Assembly: GCF_000338875.1 (NCBI RefSeq)
Contig: NZ_AOMO01000016.1
Span: 27,650 to 91,649 of the forward strand
Reading direction: 5' to 3'
DNA length: 64,000 bases
From: Vibrio mimicus CAIM 602
GTDB lineage: Bacteria; Pseudomonadota; Gammaproteobacteria; Enterobacterales; Vibrionaceae
A model generated the notes under the pieces. That model had not been told where the DNA came from, did no database searches, and saw only the letters and a program-made list of their open reading frames with translations. This document shows, one piece after another, positions 41,221 through 51,263 of the stretch (position 1 is its first letter; each line of letters begins with the position of its first letter). The position numbers were made by a program, and so were the translations under genes.

Positions 41221-42063
41221 TTAACCCTTTTGCACCAGTGCTACTTCTTCAGCAAAGCTCAGGCCTTCTTGTTTCTCGATGCCTTCACCTACTTCTAGAC
41301 GAACGAACGCAGTTACAGCTACGCCTTTCTCAGCAAGAATTTCGCCAACAGTTTTCTTTGGTTCCATTACGAATGGCTGACCAGTCAGAGAAACTTCGCC
41401 AGTGAATTTCTTCATACGGCCTTCGACCATTTTCTCTGCGATTTCTTTTGACTTGCCTTCGTTCATTGCGATACCAACTTGAACTTCACGCTCTTTGGCA
41501 ACAACTTCAGCTGGAACGTCGTCTGGAGTCAGGAATTCTGGGCGAGAAGCAGCAACGTGCATTGCAACGTGCTTCAGAGTTTCTGCGTCAGTAGAACCTG
41601 CAACCACTACACCGATACGATCGCCGTGACGGTAAGTAGCCAGAGTTGCGCCTTCAACGTACTGAACGCGACGGATGTTGATGTTCTCACCAATTTTCGC
41701 AACTAGAGCAACACGAACTTCTTCGAATTGCGCTTGTAGTTCTTCTACAGAGGCTTTAGAAGTAACAGCAGCGTCAGCAACTTGGTTAGCAAATGCTACG
41801 AAGCTACCGTCTTTTGCTACGAAGTCAGTTTGGCAGTTTACTTCAACCAGAGCCGCAACGCCTTCGCCTTCTTTAATAATGATGGTGCCTTCAGCAGCGA
41901 TGTTGCCAGCTTTTTTAGCAGCTTTAGCAGCACCACTCTTACGCATGTTTTCGATCGCCAGCTCGATGTCACCGTTAGTTTCAACAAGGGCTTTCTTACA
42001 TTCCATCATACCTGCGCCAGTACGCTCGCGCAGTTCTTTTACTAGAGCAGCAGTAACAGCCAT
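41221..42063 (-). CDS. tsf: Translation elongation factor Ts
   Basis: EF-Ts exchanges GDP for GTP on EF-Tu. The 280 residues begin with the UBA-like domain containing [27 protein letters not shown], then the core with [20 protein letters not shown] near 69 (the TDFV motif contacts EF-Tu). Codon use is strongly biased, as for a highly expressed gene. It lies downstream of rpsB with an attenuator-like hairpin between. Confidence 0.97.
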   Translation of the reverse strand: MAVTAALVKELRERTGAGMMECKKALVETNGDIELAIENMRKSGAAKAAKKAGNIAAEGTIIIKEGEGVAALVEVNCQTDFVAKDGSFVAFANQVADAAVTSKASVEELQAQFEEVRVALVAKIGENINIRRVQYVEGATLATYRHGDRIGVVVAGSTDAETLKHVAMHVAASRPEFLTPDDVPAEVVAKEREVQVGIAMNEGKSKEIAEKMVEGRMKKFTGEVSLTGQPFVMEPKKTVGEILAEKGVAVTAFVRLEVGEGIEKQEGLSFAEEVALVQKG

Positions 42064-42101
42064 TCTCTATTCCTCAGTTAATTCTGGATTGGGTAAAAAT
42101 T

Positions 42102-42124
42102 GAGGGCCTACATTATCGGCCCCC
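42102..42124 (-). terminator. rpsB-tsf attenuator-like hairpin
   Basis: On the minus strand GGGGGCC and GGCCCTC pair (one G-U) around a nine-base loop, then AATTTTTACCC. A partial terminator here matches the known E. coli arrangement, where part of the transcripts end after rpsB. Confidence 0.65.
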
Positions 42125-42196
42125 AATGCTAACTATAACTTGGTCTTTGCTGCACAATTATGGCAGACAGCACCTAAGTTTCACTCAGAGCCGAGA

Positions 42197-42925
42197 TTAT
42201 TCCGCTTCTACGAAACCGTCTTTTTCAGCTACAACAGCTACGTCTTTGTTACGACCTTCGTTGATCGCTTCAGCAACAGCATTCAGGTACAGTTGAACAG
42301 CGCGGATCGCGTCGTCGTTACCTGGGATGATGTAGTCAACGCCGTCTGGGCTAGAGTTAGTATCAACAACAGCAAATACTGGAATACCTAGGTTGTTCGC
42401 TTCTTTGATAGCGATGTGCTCGTGATCAGCGTCGATAACGAACAGAGCGTCAGGCAGACCGCCCATATCTTTGATACCGCCAAGAGACTTTTCCAGTTTC
42501 TCCATTTCGCGAGTGCGCATCAGAGCTTCTTTCTTAGTCAGCTTGTCAAAAGTACCGTCAGTAGATTGAACTTCCAGCTCTTTCAGACGCTTGATTGACT
42601 GACGAACAGTTTTCCAGTTAGTCAGCATACCGCCCAACCAGCGGTTGTTAACGTAGTATTGGTTGCTTGCTAGAGCTGCTTCTTTAACAGACTCAGATGC
42701 AGCGCGCTTAGTACCAACGAACAGAACTTTACCTTTCTTCTCGCCAACTTTTGCCAGCTCAGCTAGAGCTTCGTTGAACATAGGTACAGTTTTTTCTAGG
42801 TTGATGATGTGAACGCGGTTACGAGCGCCGAAAATGAATTGCTTCATTTTTGGGTTCCAGTAACGAGTTTGGTGACCGAAGTGTACGCCCGCCTTCAGCA
42901 TATCGCGCATTGATACAGATGCCAT
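42197..42925 (-). CDS. rpsB: 30S ribosomal protein S2
   Basis: S2 is a 242-residue protein of the small subunit. The start at 42925 gives [28 protein letters not shown], identical in style to E. coli; the longer in-frame ORF extends into the leader and is not used. [26 protein letters not shown] near 105 and [31 protein letters not shown] near 178 are conserved. Strong codon bias. A structured leader upstream probably mediates autoregulation by S2. Confidence 0.97.
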   Translation of the reverse strand: MASVSMRDMLKAGVHFGHQTRYWNPKMKQFIFGARNRVHIINLEKTVPMFNEALAELAKVGEKKGKVLFVGTKRAASESVKEAALASNQYYVNNRWLGGMLTNWKTVRQSIKRLKELEVQSTDGTFDKLTKKEALMRTREMEKLEKSLGGIKDMGGLPDALFVIDADHEHIAIKEANNLGIPVFAVVDTNSSPDGVDYIIPGNDDAIRAVQLYLNAVAEAINEGRNKDVAVVAEKDGFVEAE

Positions 42926-43094
42926 TTTAAAATCCTCTATGGGGTTAGGCCTCCACATTCCCCGCATATCCGACTCCACATCAAATTGGAGCACCCCGGA
43001 ACACGTGTCGGAATGTGTGTGATTTAAACAATTAGGTTTGCGGTTCCCAATCCTTTTCGCCGACATGGAGAACAAGGACCCGGATTCCGGCGCG
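42926..43094 (-). promoter_or_regulatory. rpsB leader RNA, likely S2 autoregulatory element
   Basis: About 169 bases of leader carry a closing stem CACATTCC/GGAATGTG (plus 42954-42961 with 43010-43017), enclosing a hairpin CTCCA/TGGAG (42974-42978 with 42987-42991). The stem abuts GGAGGCCTAACCCC upstream of the start. This layout resembles the gammaproteobacterial rpsB leader bound by S2. The identification is by shape and memory. Confidence 0.6.
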
Positions 43095-43100
43095 CTTTAT

Positions 43101-43129
43101 ACCATATTTTGCCCTTGTGTGGCTAGCAA
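43101..43129 (-). promoter_or_regulatory. rpsB promoter
   Basis: On the minus strand TTGCTA (plus 43124-43129) and TATGGT (43101-43106) are separated by 17 bases. A GCGCGCC discriminator follows, typical of promoters under stringent control. Confidence 0.55.
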
Positions 43130-43198
43130 AAATTCGTCTATGGTCAATGAATGACCGCACAGCAATCGATGGATTCGGGCTTAGAACTGAGTGTTTCC

Positions 43199-43226
43199 TT
43201 GCGCTTCATCTGTCCATTGTTACAAT
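43199..43226 (+). promoter_or_regulatory. Candidate map promoter
   Basis: TTGCGC (43199-43204) and TACAAT (43221-43226), spacer 16 bases, 47 bases before the map start. Confidence 0.4.
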
Positions 43227-43272
43227 AGCGCCACTAGCACCTTGAGTGCTCACAAGTGAGTAGAGAAAGCCG

Positions 43273-44115
43273 ATGTCTATAAAAATCAAGAATGCCGTAG
43301 AAATTGAAAAAATGCGCGTAGCGGGCCGCTTAGCTGCTGAAGTTCTGGAAATGATTGAACCTCATGTCAAAGCGGGTGTGACCACTGAAGAGCTGGATCA
43401 GATATGTCATAAGTACATTACTGAAGTTCAAGGCGCAATTCCGGCACCATTGAATTACCACGGTTTTCCAAAATCTATCTGTACTTCAATCAACCATATT
43501 GTCTGTCATGGCATTCCTGCAACCGAAGATACCTACTTTGGCCAACTGCAACGCCCTGCGGTACTCCGCGATGGTGACATCCTTAATATCGACATTACCG
43601 TGATTAAAGATGGCTACCATGGTGACACTTCAAAAATGTTCCTGATTGGTGATGTGTCGATTGAAGACAAACGTCTATGTCATGTCGCTCAAGAGTGTCT
43701 GTATATTGCCTTAAAACAAGTCAAACCAGGCGTACAGTTGGGTGAAATTGGTACTGCGATTGAAAAACACATCAAGACCAACAACAAAAATAACCCGCGC
43801 TTTAAGTTTTCTATCGTCCGTGATTACTGTGGTCACGGTATTGGTGCAGAATTCCATGAAGAGCCACAAGTGGTTCACTACAAAAACAGTGACCGCACTG
43901 TGCTGCGCGAAGGCATGATTTTCACCATTGAACCAATGATCAACGCGGGTAAATTTGGTTGCCGCCTTGATGATGAAGACAATTGGACAGTGTATACCGC
44001 TGATGGTAAACGCTCTGCGCAGTGGGAACACACTATTCTAGTAACAGCCAATGGCTGCGAGATTCTGACTCTTCGCAACGAAGAAACGTTGCCGCGCTTG
44101 TTAAATAACGCTTAA
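43273..44115 (+). CDS. map: Methionine aminopeptidase, type I
   Basis: Map removes the initiator Met from nascent proteins. The 280-residue pita-bread-fold enzyme has the five metal ligands visible: Asp in LNIDITVIKDGYHGD (two aspartates), His in YCGHGIGAEFHEEPQVVHY, Glu in FTIEPMIN and Glu in QWEHTILVT. NHIVCHGIP near 76 is the conserved substrate His region. It is divergent from rpsB and has its own terminator before glnD. Confidence 0.96.
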   Translation: MSIKIKNAVEIEKMRVAGRLAAEVLEMIEPHVKAGVTTEELDQICHKYITEVQGAIPAPLNYHGFPKSICTSINHIVCHGIPATEDTYFGQLQRPAVLRDGDILNIDITVIKDGYHGDTSKMFLIGDVSIEDKRLCHVAQECLYIALKQVKPGVQLGEIGTAIEKHIKTNNKNNPRFKFSIVRDYCGHGIGAEFHEEPQVVHYKNSDRTVLREGMIFTIEPMINAGKFGCRLDDEDNWTVYTADGKRSAQWEHTILVTANGCEILTLRNEETLPRLLNNA

Positions 44116-44129
44116 GCGCTCCAACCATT

Positions 44130-44163
44130 AAAAATATCCCTGCAGGTCAGGGATATTTTTTTT
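44130..44163 (+). terminator. Terminator of map
   Basis: AAAATATCCCTG and CAGGGATATTTT pair around CAGGT-type loop bases and are followed by a long T run. Confidence 0.85.
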
Positions 44164-44220
44164 ATCTGCTGCCATCTGCTAGATTGGCCTTATTCGAGTT
44201 AACGCTTGCATGGACGCGCT

Positions 44221-46852
44221 ATGCCATATCAATCGCCCCTCACATTCCAAGATCAACAGCTAACCGTAGAAAGCTTAAAGCAACAGCTTGAAAGCTTTAC
44301 CGAATACCAAAAGCAGGAGTTTTTCAAACATCACCCAGTGACAGATTTGGTCTTAGGTCGCTCTGAATACATGGATTTGCTGTTGTATAGATTGTGGCAA
44401 TTTTTTGGTTTTGATGAACTGCTCGAAGTAAGCTTAGTCGCCGTCGGCGGTTATGGTCGCGGTGAACTGCACCCACTGTCTGACATTGACTTACTGGTGC
44501 TGTCCCAACAGCCATTGAGTGAACAAGTCGCCAATAAAATCAGCCAATTCCTTACCCTGCTATGGGATCTGAAATTAGAAATCGGCCATGCCGTTCGCAC
44601 GGTTGAACAATGTGCGGAAATCGGTAAAGCTGATTTAACCGTCGCAACCAACCTGCAAGAAGCTCGTCTACTGTGTGGCTGTGAAGATACTTTTCATCGC
44701 CTGAAAATGGTGATTCATTCTGAATCGTTTTGGCCTAGTGACATTTTCTATCAAGCCAAAGTGCAAGAGCAGAAAGAGCGCCATGCTCGCTATCACGACA
44801 CCACATACAACTTAGAACCAGACATTAAATCAACTCCCGGTGGATTGCGCGATATTCACACCCTAAGCTGGGTCGCTCGTCGTCATTTTGGGGCAACATC
44901 GTTGTATGAAATGAGCCGTTTTGGCTTCCTGACCGATGCCGAATATCGCGAATTAGTCGAGTGCCAAGACTTTCTATGGCGAGTGCGTTTTGCTCTGCAT
45001 ATCGAACTAAAACGTTACGACAACCGCCTCACCTTTGCCCATCAAGTACAAGTCGCTCGTCATCTTGGCTACTTTGGTGAAGGTAATCGTGGCGTAGAAA
45101 TGATGATGAAAGAGTTCTTTCGCACTCTGCGTCGAGTGGCTGAACTGAACAAAATGTTGCTGAAAATCTTCGATAAAGCGATTCTCAATAATGGTGAGGA
45201 AGCCGAAGCCATCATCATTGATGAAGATTTCCAGCGTCGAGGCAACATGATTGAGGCGCGTAAGCCCGCCCTATTCCAAGCTCGCCCAGAAACCATTCTG
45301 GATATGTTTTTGCACATGGCGAACGATTCAACCATCGAATCGGTTGCTCCGGCCACCATGCGCCAATTGCGCACTGCTCGTCGCCGTCTAAATAAATTCC
45401 TGCATACTATTCCAGCAGCGCGTGAGAAATTCATTGAGCTAGTACGCCATCCCAACGCGCTACATAAAGCGTTTAGCCAAATGCATAAACTTGGAGTCCT
45501 GTCGGCTTACTTGCCACAGTGGAACCAAATTGTTGGCCAAATGCAGTTCGATCTATTCCATGTTTACACCGTGGATGAACACAGCATTCGCCTACTCAAA
45601 CATATCCATTTATTCAGTGACCCACAAAATCACGAACGCCACCCTATTTGCTGTGAAATTTACCCAAAAATTCAGAAAAAAAGAGCTACTGATTCTAGCG
45701 GCTATTTTTCATGACATTGGCAAAGGTCGTGGTGGCGATCACTCGGAAATTGGGGCTGACGAAGCATTTGATTTCTGTATTGAACACGGCTTATCCAAAC
45801 CAGAAGCGAAGCTGGTTGCTTGGCTGGTGAAAAATCACCTGTTGATGTCAGTAACGGCACAACGCCGCGATATTTATGACCCTGATGTCATCATTGAATT
45901 TGCCAAGAAAGTGCGGGATGAAGAGCGCCTCGAGTATTTGGTATGCCTCACGGTTGCGGATATCTGCGCAACTAACCCTGAACTTTGGAACAGTTGGAAA
46001 CGAACCCTGCTCGCAGAGCTGTTCTATTCAACCCAACGTGCTTTACGCCGCGGTTTGGAAAACCCGGTTGATGTACGTGAGCGTATTCGTCACAACCAAC
46101 AAATGGCTTCTGCGCTATTGCGCAAAGAAGGCTTCACCAGCCGTGAAATTGAAGTGCTTTGGCAACGTTTTAAAGCAGACTACTTCCTGCGTCATACTCA
46201 TAAACAGATTGCTTGGCACTGTACCCACTTACTGCGTCATACCGACAGCAGTAAGCCGCTGGTTTTGCTCAGCAAGAAAGCAACTCGTGGCGGTACCGAG
46301 GTTTTCGTGTACACCAAAGATCAAGCGGCATTGTTTGCCACCGTGGTAGCCGAACTCGACCGACGCAATCTCAACGTACATGACGCTCAAATCATGGCGA
46401 GTAAAGATGGTTACGTTCTCGATACTTTTATGGTGTTGGATCAAAACGGACAGGCGATTGAAGAAGATCGCCATCAAGCTTTAATTCGCCATCTGGTACA
46501 CGTATTGGAAGATGGCAGACCAACGACGCAAAAAGCACGGCGCATTCCACGCAATTTGCATCACTTTAAGGTTAAAACTCAGGTCGATTTCCTGCCAACA
46601 AAGAGTAAAAAACGTACTTTGATGGAGTTTGTTGCACTGGATACACCAGGTTTACTTGCTACGGTTGGTGCGACGTTTGCTGAATTGAATCTCGATCTGC
46701 ATGCAGCAAAAATCACCACTATTGGGGAAAGAGCAGAAGACTTATTCATTCTCACCAATTCACAAGGTGCGCGCCTCAATGAAGAGGAAGAACAATTACT
46801 GCGTGAGAAATTGATTGAGAATGTCGCTCATCTGGCACCAAGCGCTCAGTAG
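44221..46852 (+). pseudogene. glnD: PII uridylyltransferase/uridylyl-removing enzyme, split by a frameshift at an A7 tract
   Basis: GlnD uridylylates and deuridylylates PII (GlnB) in response to glutamine. The nucleotidyltransferase motif GGYGRGELHPLSDIDLLVL lies near residue 83. The frame from 44221 runs to HPICCEIYPKIQKK, then an A7 tract (45676-45682) puts it out of frame and it stops at 45714 (497 residues). The family continuation ELLILAAIFHDIGKGRGGDHS (HD domain) is in the next frame from 45683 and runs to 46852 with two ACT domains. Removing one A gives 876 residues, the normal Vibrio length. An in-frame TTG at 44206 is an alternative start. As given, the product would lack the HD (uridylyl-removing) and glutamine-sensing ACT domains. 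Confidence 0.9.
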
Positions 46853-46982
46853 AAAACAGTAATATTGCCAATAAACTTGGTGTTTCAGCTAAGTAGAAAA
46901 GAATATCGGGTGGGATCTTGAGCACAACTTAACCTATTGAACGGTCAGGCACATCAACCTACTGCTACAGTCAATGGAGTGG

Positions 46983-47020
46983 TATCACTAAACTTATTCA
47001 ACAGGCATGGTTTGGTGATA
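46983..47020 (+). other. Leader hairpin upstream of yaeH
   Basis: TATCACTAAAC (46983-46993) can pair with GTTTGGTGATA (47010-47020) with one G-U pair, 30 bases before the yaeH start. There is no T run, so it is not a terminator. The role is unknown. Confidence 0.35.
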
Positions 47021-47050
47021 GTGAAGGTTAGTTTGACTAAGAGGTTGCTT

Positions 47051-47434
47051 ATGTTTCCCCATCTCCTCGGCTTGGGTATTAATGAACCTACGCAAATTGA
47101 ACGCTATTCGTTGCGTCAAGAAGCGCATAAAGACGTGTTAAAAATCTACTTCAAAAAGCAAAAAGGCGAACTGTTTGCCAAGAGCGTCAAATTTAAATAC
47201 CCACGACAAATCAAAAATGTATTGGTGGATAGCGGCAGTCACCAATATAAAGAAATCACTGAAATTAATCGCAATTTGACTCTCGTGATTGATGAACTGA
47301 ACAAGATCACCAAGCCCGACCTGATGGGTGAAGTGGATGTAAAACAGAAAATCCTCAATGACTTACGTCATTTAGAAAAAGTCGTTGCCAGTAAAATTGC
47401 GGAAATTGAAGCCGATTTAGAAAAGTTAAACTAG
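47051..47434 (+). CDS. yaeH: UPF0325 family protein YaeH
   Basis: This 127-residue protein of unknown function belongs to the UPF0325 (YaeH) family. The ATG at 47051 has GAGG upstream and matches the family start; the in-frame extension to 46937 is not conserved. Characteristic segments are [35 protein letters not shown] and [32 protein letters not shown], the last predicted to be a coiled coil. In E. coli yaeH also lies near glnD and map. Confidence 0.9.
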   Translation: MFPHLLGLGINEPTQIERYSLRQEAHKDVLKIYFKKQKGELFAKSVKFKYPRQIKNVLVDSGSHQYKEITEINRNLTLVIDELNKITKPDLMGEVDVKQKILNDLRHLEKVVASKIAEIEADLEKLN

Positions 47435-47440
47435 TTTAAA

Positions 47441-47462
47441 CAGGTTCCCGAAAGGGAACCTG
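47441..47462. terminator. Bidirectional terminator between yaeH and pgpA
   Basis: CAGGTTCCC and GGGAACCTG form a nine-pair stem capped by a GAAA tetraloop, with TTTTAA downstream on plus and TTTAAAC on minus. Confidence 0.8.
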
Positions 47463-47466
47463 AATT

Positions 47467-47973
47467 TTAATTTAACCACCCTGCCCAGTGACCGATTGCT
47501 GCTAAGCTGATCGCAGCCATCACACCGGCCACTAAATCATCAATCATGATGCCGAAACCGCCGTGCACACGTTTATCCAACCAGCTGATTGGCCAAGGTT
47601 TAAGCATGTCGAAAAAGCGAAACAGCACAAAACCAGTGACTAACCATTTCCAGTCAAAAACGGGCAATTGGCATAAAGGCACAATCAACATGGTGATCCA
47701 GAATCCGGCAAATTCATCCCAGACAATCGAACCGTGATCATGCACCTGCATATCATCCGAGGTCACTTGGCAGATTTTAATCCCGATGAGGCTGGCTACC
47801 ACAATCACCACCAAATACAGAGTGAACGGTAGTTGCGCCAACACAAGATAAAACGGCACAGAAGCTAAGGTACCCATAGTGCCAGGAACCACAGGAGATA
47901 AGCCACTACCAAAGCCCGTTGCGAGCAAATGCCAAGGGTTGCGTAATGAAATTTTACTGCGCGGATCACTCAT
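47467..47973 (-). CDS. pgpA: Phosphatidylglycerophosphatase A
   Basis: PgpA dephosphorylates phosphatidylglycerophosphate to phosphatidylglycerol at the inner membrane. The 168-residue protein has three to four hydrophobic segments, the family motifs ATGFGSGLSPVVPGTMGTLASVP near 18 and IVWDEFAGFWITM near 84 (acidic metal ligands), and GFGIMIDDLVAGVMAA near the C-terminus. It overlaps thiL by four bases, as in E. coli. Confidence 0.94.
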   Translation of the reverse strand: MSDPRSKISLRNPWHLLATGFGSGLSPVVPGTMGTLASVPFYLVLAQLPFTLYLVVIVVASLIGIKICQVTSDDMQVHDHGSIVWDEFAGFWITMLIVPLCQLPVFDWKWLVTGFVLFRFFDMLKPWPISWLDKRVHGGFGIMIDDLVAGVMAAISLAAIGHWAGWLN

Positions 47974-48947
47974 GATTTCACCTTAAAATGATCATACCCT
48001 GCCAATTGCCAGTTGAGCTTTTTACCCTGATTGTGCAGCTCAAAAGTGCCGGCAGGACGAATCTGACCGATACAAGTCACTTTAGTACCACAGTGAGCCA
48101 AGGCATTTTCCAATGATCCGCGATTCTCTTCCGGTACGGTAAAACAGAGCTCGTACTCTTCGCCACTGGTCAATGCATATTGCTGGGCGCTGGTTACATC
48201 ATCTATGAACTGCACTAGCTCTTTAGAGAGTGGCAGTAAGCTCACGTCAATACTCGCTCCAACATTGGAGCGGCGCAAAATGTGCTGCAAATCCGCGATC
48301 AAACCATCTGAAATATCGATCGCAGAAGAAGCCAAATGCACCAAGGCTTGTCCTGCAACGATACGCGGTGTCGAGAGATAATGGCGCTGTTCCAGAATGT
48401 CCGCAAACGGCAATTGACGCTTTTCAGGGTGTAAAATCACATCCAGCCCCGCTTGGCTATCACCAAGATCGCCTGTGACATACAACCAATCCCCTACTTT
48501 TGCCCCACTGCGCAACATGGCTTGCTCTTTAGGCAAAAAACCCTGCACTGTCAGAGTGATACTGAGTGGACCTTTGGTGGTATCACCGCCAATAAGCTGC
48601 ACATTGTAGTAATTGGCCAATTCAAAGAAGGCATCACAAAAGGGCTTTAACCATTCTTCATCAATTTCAGGCAAAGTCAGAGCAAGGGAAACCCAAGCCG
48701 GAGTCGCCCCCATCGCCGCCAGATCACTGATGTTAGACGCCAAAGCTTTATGCGCAAGCCAAGCCGGATTTGCCTCGGCAAGAAAATGGGTTCCCGCCAC
48801 TAAGGTATCGGTGCTGATCGCAACGCGTGAATTTTCAGGTACTTTGACAATCGCACAGTCATCACCCAGCGCCAAATGCACGTCTTTGCGTTGTGGTTGT
48901 CGGTTAGAAAAGTATTTATCGATTAAATTAAATTCACCAAACATCAT
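47970..48947 (-). CDS. thiL: Thiamine-monophosphate kinase
   Basis: ThiL phosphorylates thiamine monophosphate to thiamine diphosphate. The start at 48947 gives MMFGEFNLIDKYF, the family N-terminus; the longer ORF runs through a terminator and is rejected. The 325 residues show LALGDDCAIVKV, ISTDTLVAGTHFL, ALASNISDLAAMGATPAWVSLAL and LIGGDTTKGPLSITLT, all PurM-type ATP-binding segments. The gene lies in the nusB-thiL-pgpA run. Confidence 0.95.
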   Translation of the reverse strand: MMFGEFNLIDKYFSNRQPQRKDVHLALGDDCAIVKVPENSRVAISTDTLVAGTHFLAEANPAWLAHKALASNISDLAAMGATPAWVSLALTLPEIDEEWLKPFCDAFFELANYYNVQLIGGDTTKGPLSITLTVQGFLPKEQAMLRSGAKVGDWLYVTGDLGDSQAGLDVILHPEKRQLPFADILEQRHYLSTPRIVAGQALVHLASSAIDISDGLIADLQHILRRSNVGASIDVSLLPLSKELVQFIDDVTSAQQYALTSGEEYELCFTVPEENRGSLENALAHCGTKVTCIGQIRPAGTFELHNQGKKLNWQLAGYDHFKVKS

Positions 48948-48996
48948 CCAGACTCTTTGGTTTATAACGCTGAAAGGCAGCAGCTTATCAAGAAAA

Positions 48997-49018
48997 AAGG
49001 TCAGCAACTGCTGACCTT
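48997..49018 (-). terminator. Terminator after nusB
   Basis: AAGGTCAGCA and TGCTGACCTT form a ten-pair stem with a two-base loop; the minus strand continues with TTTTCTTG. It lies between nusB and thiL and may lower thiL-pgpA expression. Confidence 0.8.
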
Positions 49019-49033
49019 CTAGTGGAAAACGAA

Positions 49034-49504
49034 TTACGCTTTCTTACGTACGTGCGGTGCGGCTTTATCCAGCACACCGTTAACGAATTTATGGCTATCT
49101 TCTGCGGCAAACACTTTTGCCAGTTCAATCGCCTCGTTAATCACGACTTTGTATGGTACGTCTTCACGACGTGTCATTTCATACATGGCCAAACGCAGCA
49201 GCGCCAGTTCCATCATGTCCAAATCTTGCATCGGACGAGAAACAAAAGGACGCAGTTTGCTGTCAAGTTCAGTATGGTTCAGAACCACACCGGCCAACAG
49301 GTCACGGAAATAAGAAACATCGGTTTCAGGAGCAGCAAGAGCTGGCTCAGCGGCACGATGTTCTTCTTCATCGTACTTACCGCTGGTTAGAAATTGCTCT
49401 TCAATAGTCGCAACATTCTCTTTAGTAATTTGCCATGAATAAATTGCTTGTAGCGCAAATTGACGTGCATTACGACGTGCGGCTGGTTTCACACTGGCCC
49501 CCAT
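49034..49504 (-). CDS. nusB: Transcription antitermination factor NusB
   Basis: NusB with NusE (S10) binds boxA RNA in rRNA antitermination. The 156-residue all-helical protein shows [16 protein letters not shown] near 10, [16 protein letters not shown] near 97 and [35 protein letters not shown] near the C-terminus. Its start overlaps the ribH stop by one base (TAATG), so translation is probably coupled. Confidence 0.96.
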   Translation of the reverse strand: MGASVKPAARRNARQFALQAIYSWQITKENVATIEEQFLTSGKYDEEEHRAAEPALAAPETDVSYFRDLLAGVVLNHTELDSKLRPFVSRPMQDLDMMELALLRLAMYEMTRREDVPYKVVINEAIELAKVFAAEDSHKFVNGVLDKAAPHVRKKA

Positions 49505-49974
49505 TAGGAATCAATTTCAGAAAGAACGTTAATCATCTCAAGTGCGCTCAGTGCTGCTTCAGCACCCTTATTACCAGCCTTGGTTCCTGCGCGTTCAATA
49601 GCTTGATCGATAGTATCAACAGTCAGCACACCGAATGCGACTGGAATGCTAAATTCCAGAGACACTTGTGCCAGACCTTTATTCATTTCACTGCAAACGT
49701 AGTCAAAGTGAGGCGTACCACCACGGATTACACAACCGAGTGAGACAATCGCATCGTAGTCGCCAGTTTTTGCAACGCGTTGTGCTACCAATGGCAACTC
49801 AACCGCACCTGGGCAACGAACGACAGTAATGTTGTCATCACTGATCTGACCGTGACGCTTAAGAGTATCGATGGCACCAGACAGTAAACTTTCATTGATA
49901 AAACTGTTGAAACGAGAAATCACAATCGCAATTTTCGCATTTGGTGCTGGGAAACCACCCTCGATCACTTTCAT
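49504..49974 (-). CDS. ribH: 6,7-dimethyl-8-ribityllumazine synthase
   Basis: RibH joins the ribityl pyrimidine with 3,4-dihydroxy-2-butanone 4-phosphate. The 156 residues include [22 protein letters not shown] near 18, [17 protein letters not shown] near 53, [19 protein letters not shown] near 80 with the catalytic His, and [24 protein letters not shown] near 114. It is the last step but one of riboflavin synthesis and lies next to ribB, ribE and ribD. Confidence 0.97.
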   Translation of the reverse strand: MKVIEGGFPAPNAKIAIVISRFNSFINESLLSGAIDTLKRHGQISDDNITVVRCPGAVELPLVAQRVAKTGDYDAIVSLGCVIRGGTPHFDYVCSEMNKGLAQVSLEFSIPVAFGVLTVDTIDQAIERAGTKAGNKGAEAALSALEMINVLSEIDS

Positions 49975-50114
49975 AGCTTTCCTTTAACTCTGTTCATCAA
50001 GTGAGAATCGCCGGATTCTAGCACAATTTTGTGAGCAATATCTAACAGAAATTTGGGCTAAAAGCCGCGCCCCACCTTCAAGGTAACACGCGGCAAACAG
50101 GCAATTTGCTGTGA

Positions 50115-51224
50115 TTATTCACAGACGTATTCGACCACATTGAGGCCAAAACCGCCCAATGCGTGGTACTTTTTGTTCGGAGAAGAGAGCAGACGCATCT
50201 CTTTAACCCCAAGATCGGCAAGGATTTGTGAACCCACGCCTACACGGCGAGAGGTACCTTGTTTTTTCGCCATCGCCGGTGCTTCACCTTTATCTTGCAG
50301 CTCAAACATTTTCACGCGGTGCAGTAGCAGATCGCTTGACTCTTCATTGCCAAGAATCACCAACACCCCACCTTCTTGACCAATACGCTGCATGGCAGTA
50401 GCCAGCGTCCAACTACGCTCGGCAGCACGATCACTGTGCAACAAGTCGGTAAAGGTATCTTGCAGATGCACTCGCACCAAAGTGGGTGATGTGGTGACAT
50501 CCCCTTTGCGCAGTGCGAAGTGGATTTGCTTATCGATGATGTCGCGGTAAGTCACCAGTTCAAACTCGCCATATTCAGTTGGCAGTTTGCATTGCGCTAC
50601 ACGCTCAATGGTAGTTTCGGTGTGGTTACGATACTCAATCAAGTCAGCAATCGTACCGAGCTTCAAACCGTGTTTTTCGGCAAACACTTCCAAATCCGGA
50701 CGACGTGCCATGGTGCCGTCATCGTTCAGAATTTCCACAATCACCGAAGCTGGCTCAAACCCTGCCAGTCGTGCTAAATCACAGCCCGCTTCTGTGTGGC
50801 CAGCGCGCGTCAGCACCCCACCTTCTTGCGCAGCGAGAGGGAAAATATGCCCCGGCTGAACCAAGTCTGCCGCTTTAGCCTCTTTCGCTACCGCTGCTTG
50901 CACGGTACGCGCGCGATCCGCTGCCGAAATGCCCGTAGTCACCCCTTCCGCAGCTTCAATCGAGACGGTGAAGTTGGTGGTGTACTGCGCATTATTGTCT
51001 TGCACCATAGGGTTTAAGCCCAAACGGCGGCAACGCTCTTTGGTCATGGTTAAACAGATAAGACCGCGACCATGAGTCGCCATGAAGTTGATTGCTGCTG
51101 GCGTGATATGCTCCGCCGCCATGATCAAATCACCTTCATTCTCACGATCTTCATCGTCCATCAGGATGACCATTTTACCCTGACGGATGTCTTCGATAAT
51201 TTCTTGTGGGGTACTAATTGGCAT
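50115..51224 (-). CDS. ribB: 3,4-dihydroxy-2-butanone 4-phosphate synthase with degenerate GTP cyclohydrolase II domain
   Basis: The protein has 369 residues. The N-terminal half (1-200) is an intact DHBP synthase with [19 protein letters not shown] near 20, THGRGLICL and [23 protein letters not shown]. The C-terminal half (205-369) has the GTP cyclohydrolase II fold, but the region that should hold the three zinc-binding cysteines reads [23 protein letters not shown] and has none. So the second activity is probably lost. This matches what I recall as RibBX-type hybrids in some gammaproteobacteria. A separate RibA must exist elsewhere. I see no FMN riboswitch in the 39-base gap upstream. Confidence 0.92.
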   Translation of the reverse strand: MPISTPQEIIEDIRQGKMVILMDDEDRENEGDLIMAAEHITPAAINFMATHGRGLICLTMTKERCRRLGLNPMVQDNNAQYTTNFTVSIEAAEGVTTGISAADRARTVQAAVAKEAKAADLVQPGHIFPLAAQEGGVLTRAGHTEAGCDLARLAGFEPASVIVEILNDDGTMARRPDLEVFAEKHGLKLGTIADLIEYRNHTETTIERVAQCKLPTEYGEFELVTYRDIIDKQIHFALRKGDVTTSPTLVRVHLQDTFTDLLHSDRAAERSWTLATAMQRIGQEGGVLVILGNEESSDLLLHRVKMFELQDKGEAPAMAKKQGTSRRVGVGSQILADLGVKEMRLLSSPNKKYHALGGFGLNVVEYVCE

Positions 51225-51263
51225 GATGTCAGTCCTATCGTTATTGGTCTTTATGGCAAATGA

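Noticed and set aside
45491..46852. 453-codon ORF as an independent HD/ACT gene
   Set aside because: Residues before 45683 are out-of-frame GlnD; it is the C-terminal part of the split glnD.
51225..51263. FMN riboswitch before ribB
   Set aside because: The gap is only 39 bases and lacks any RFN-element core; the 140-base gap before ribH's neighbour also shows none.
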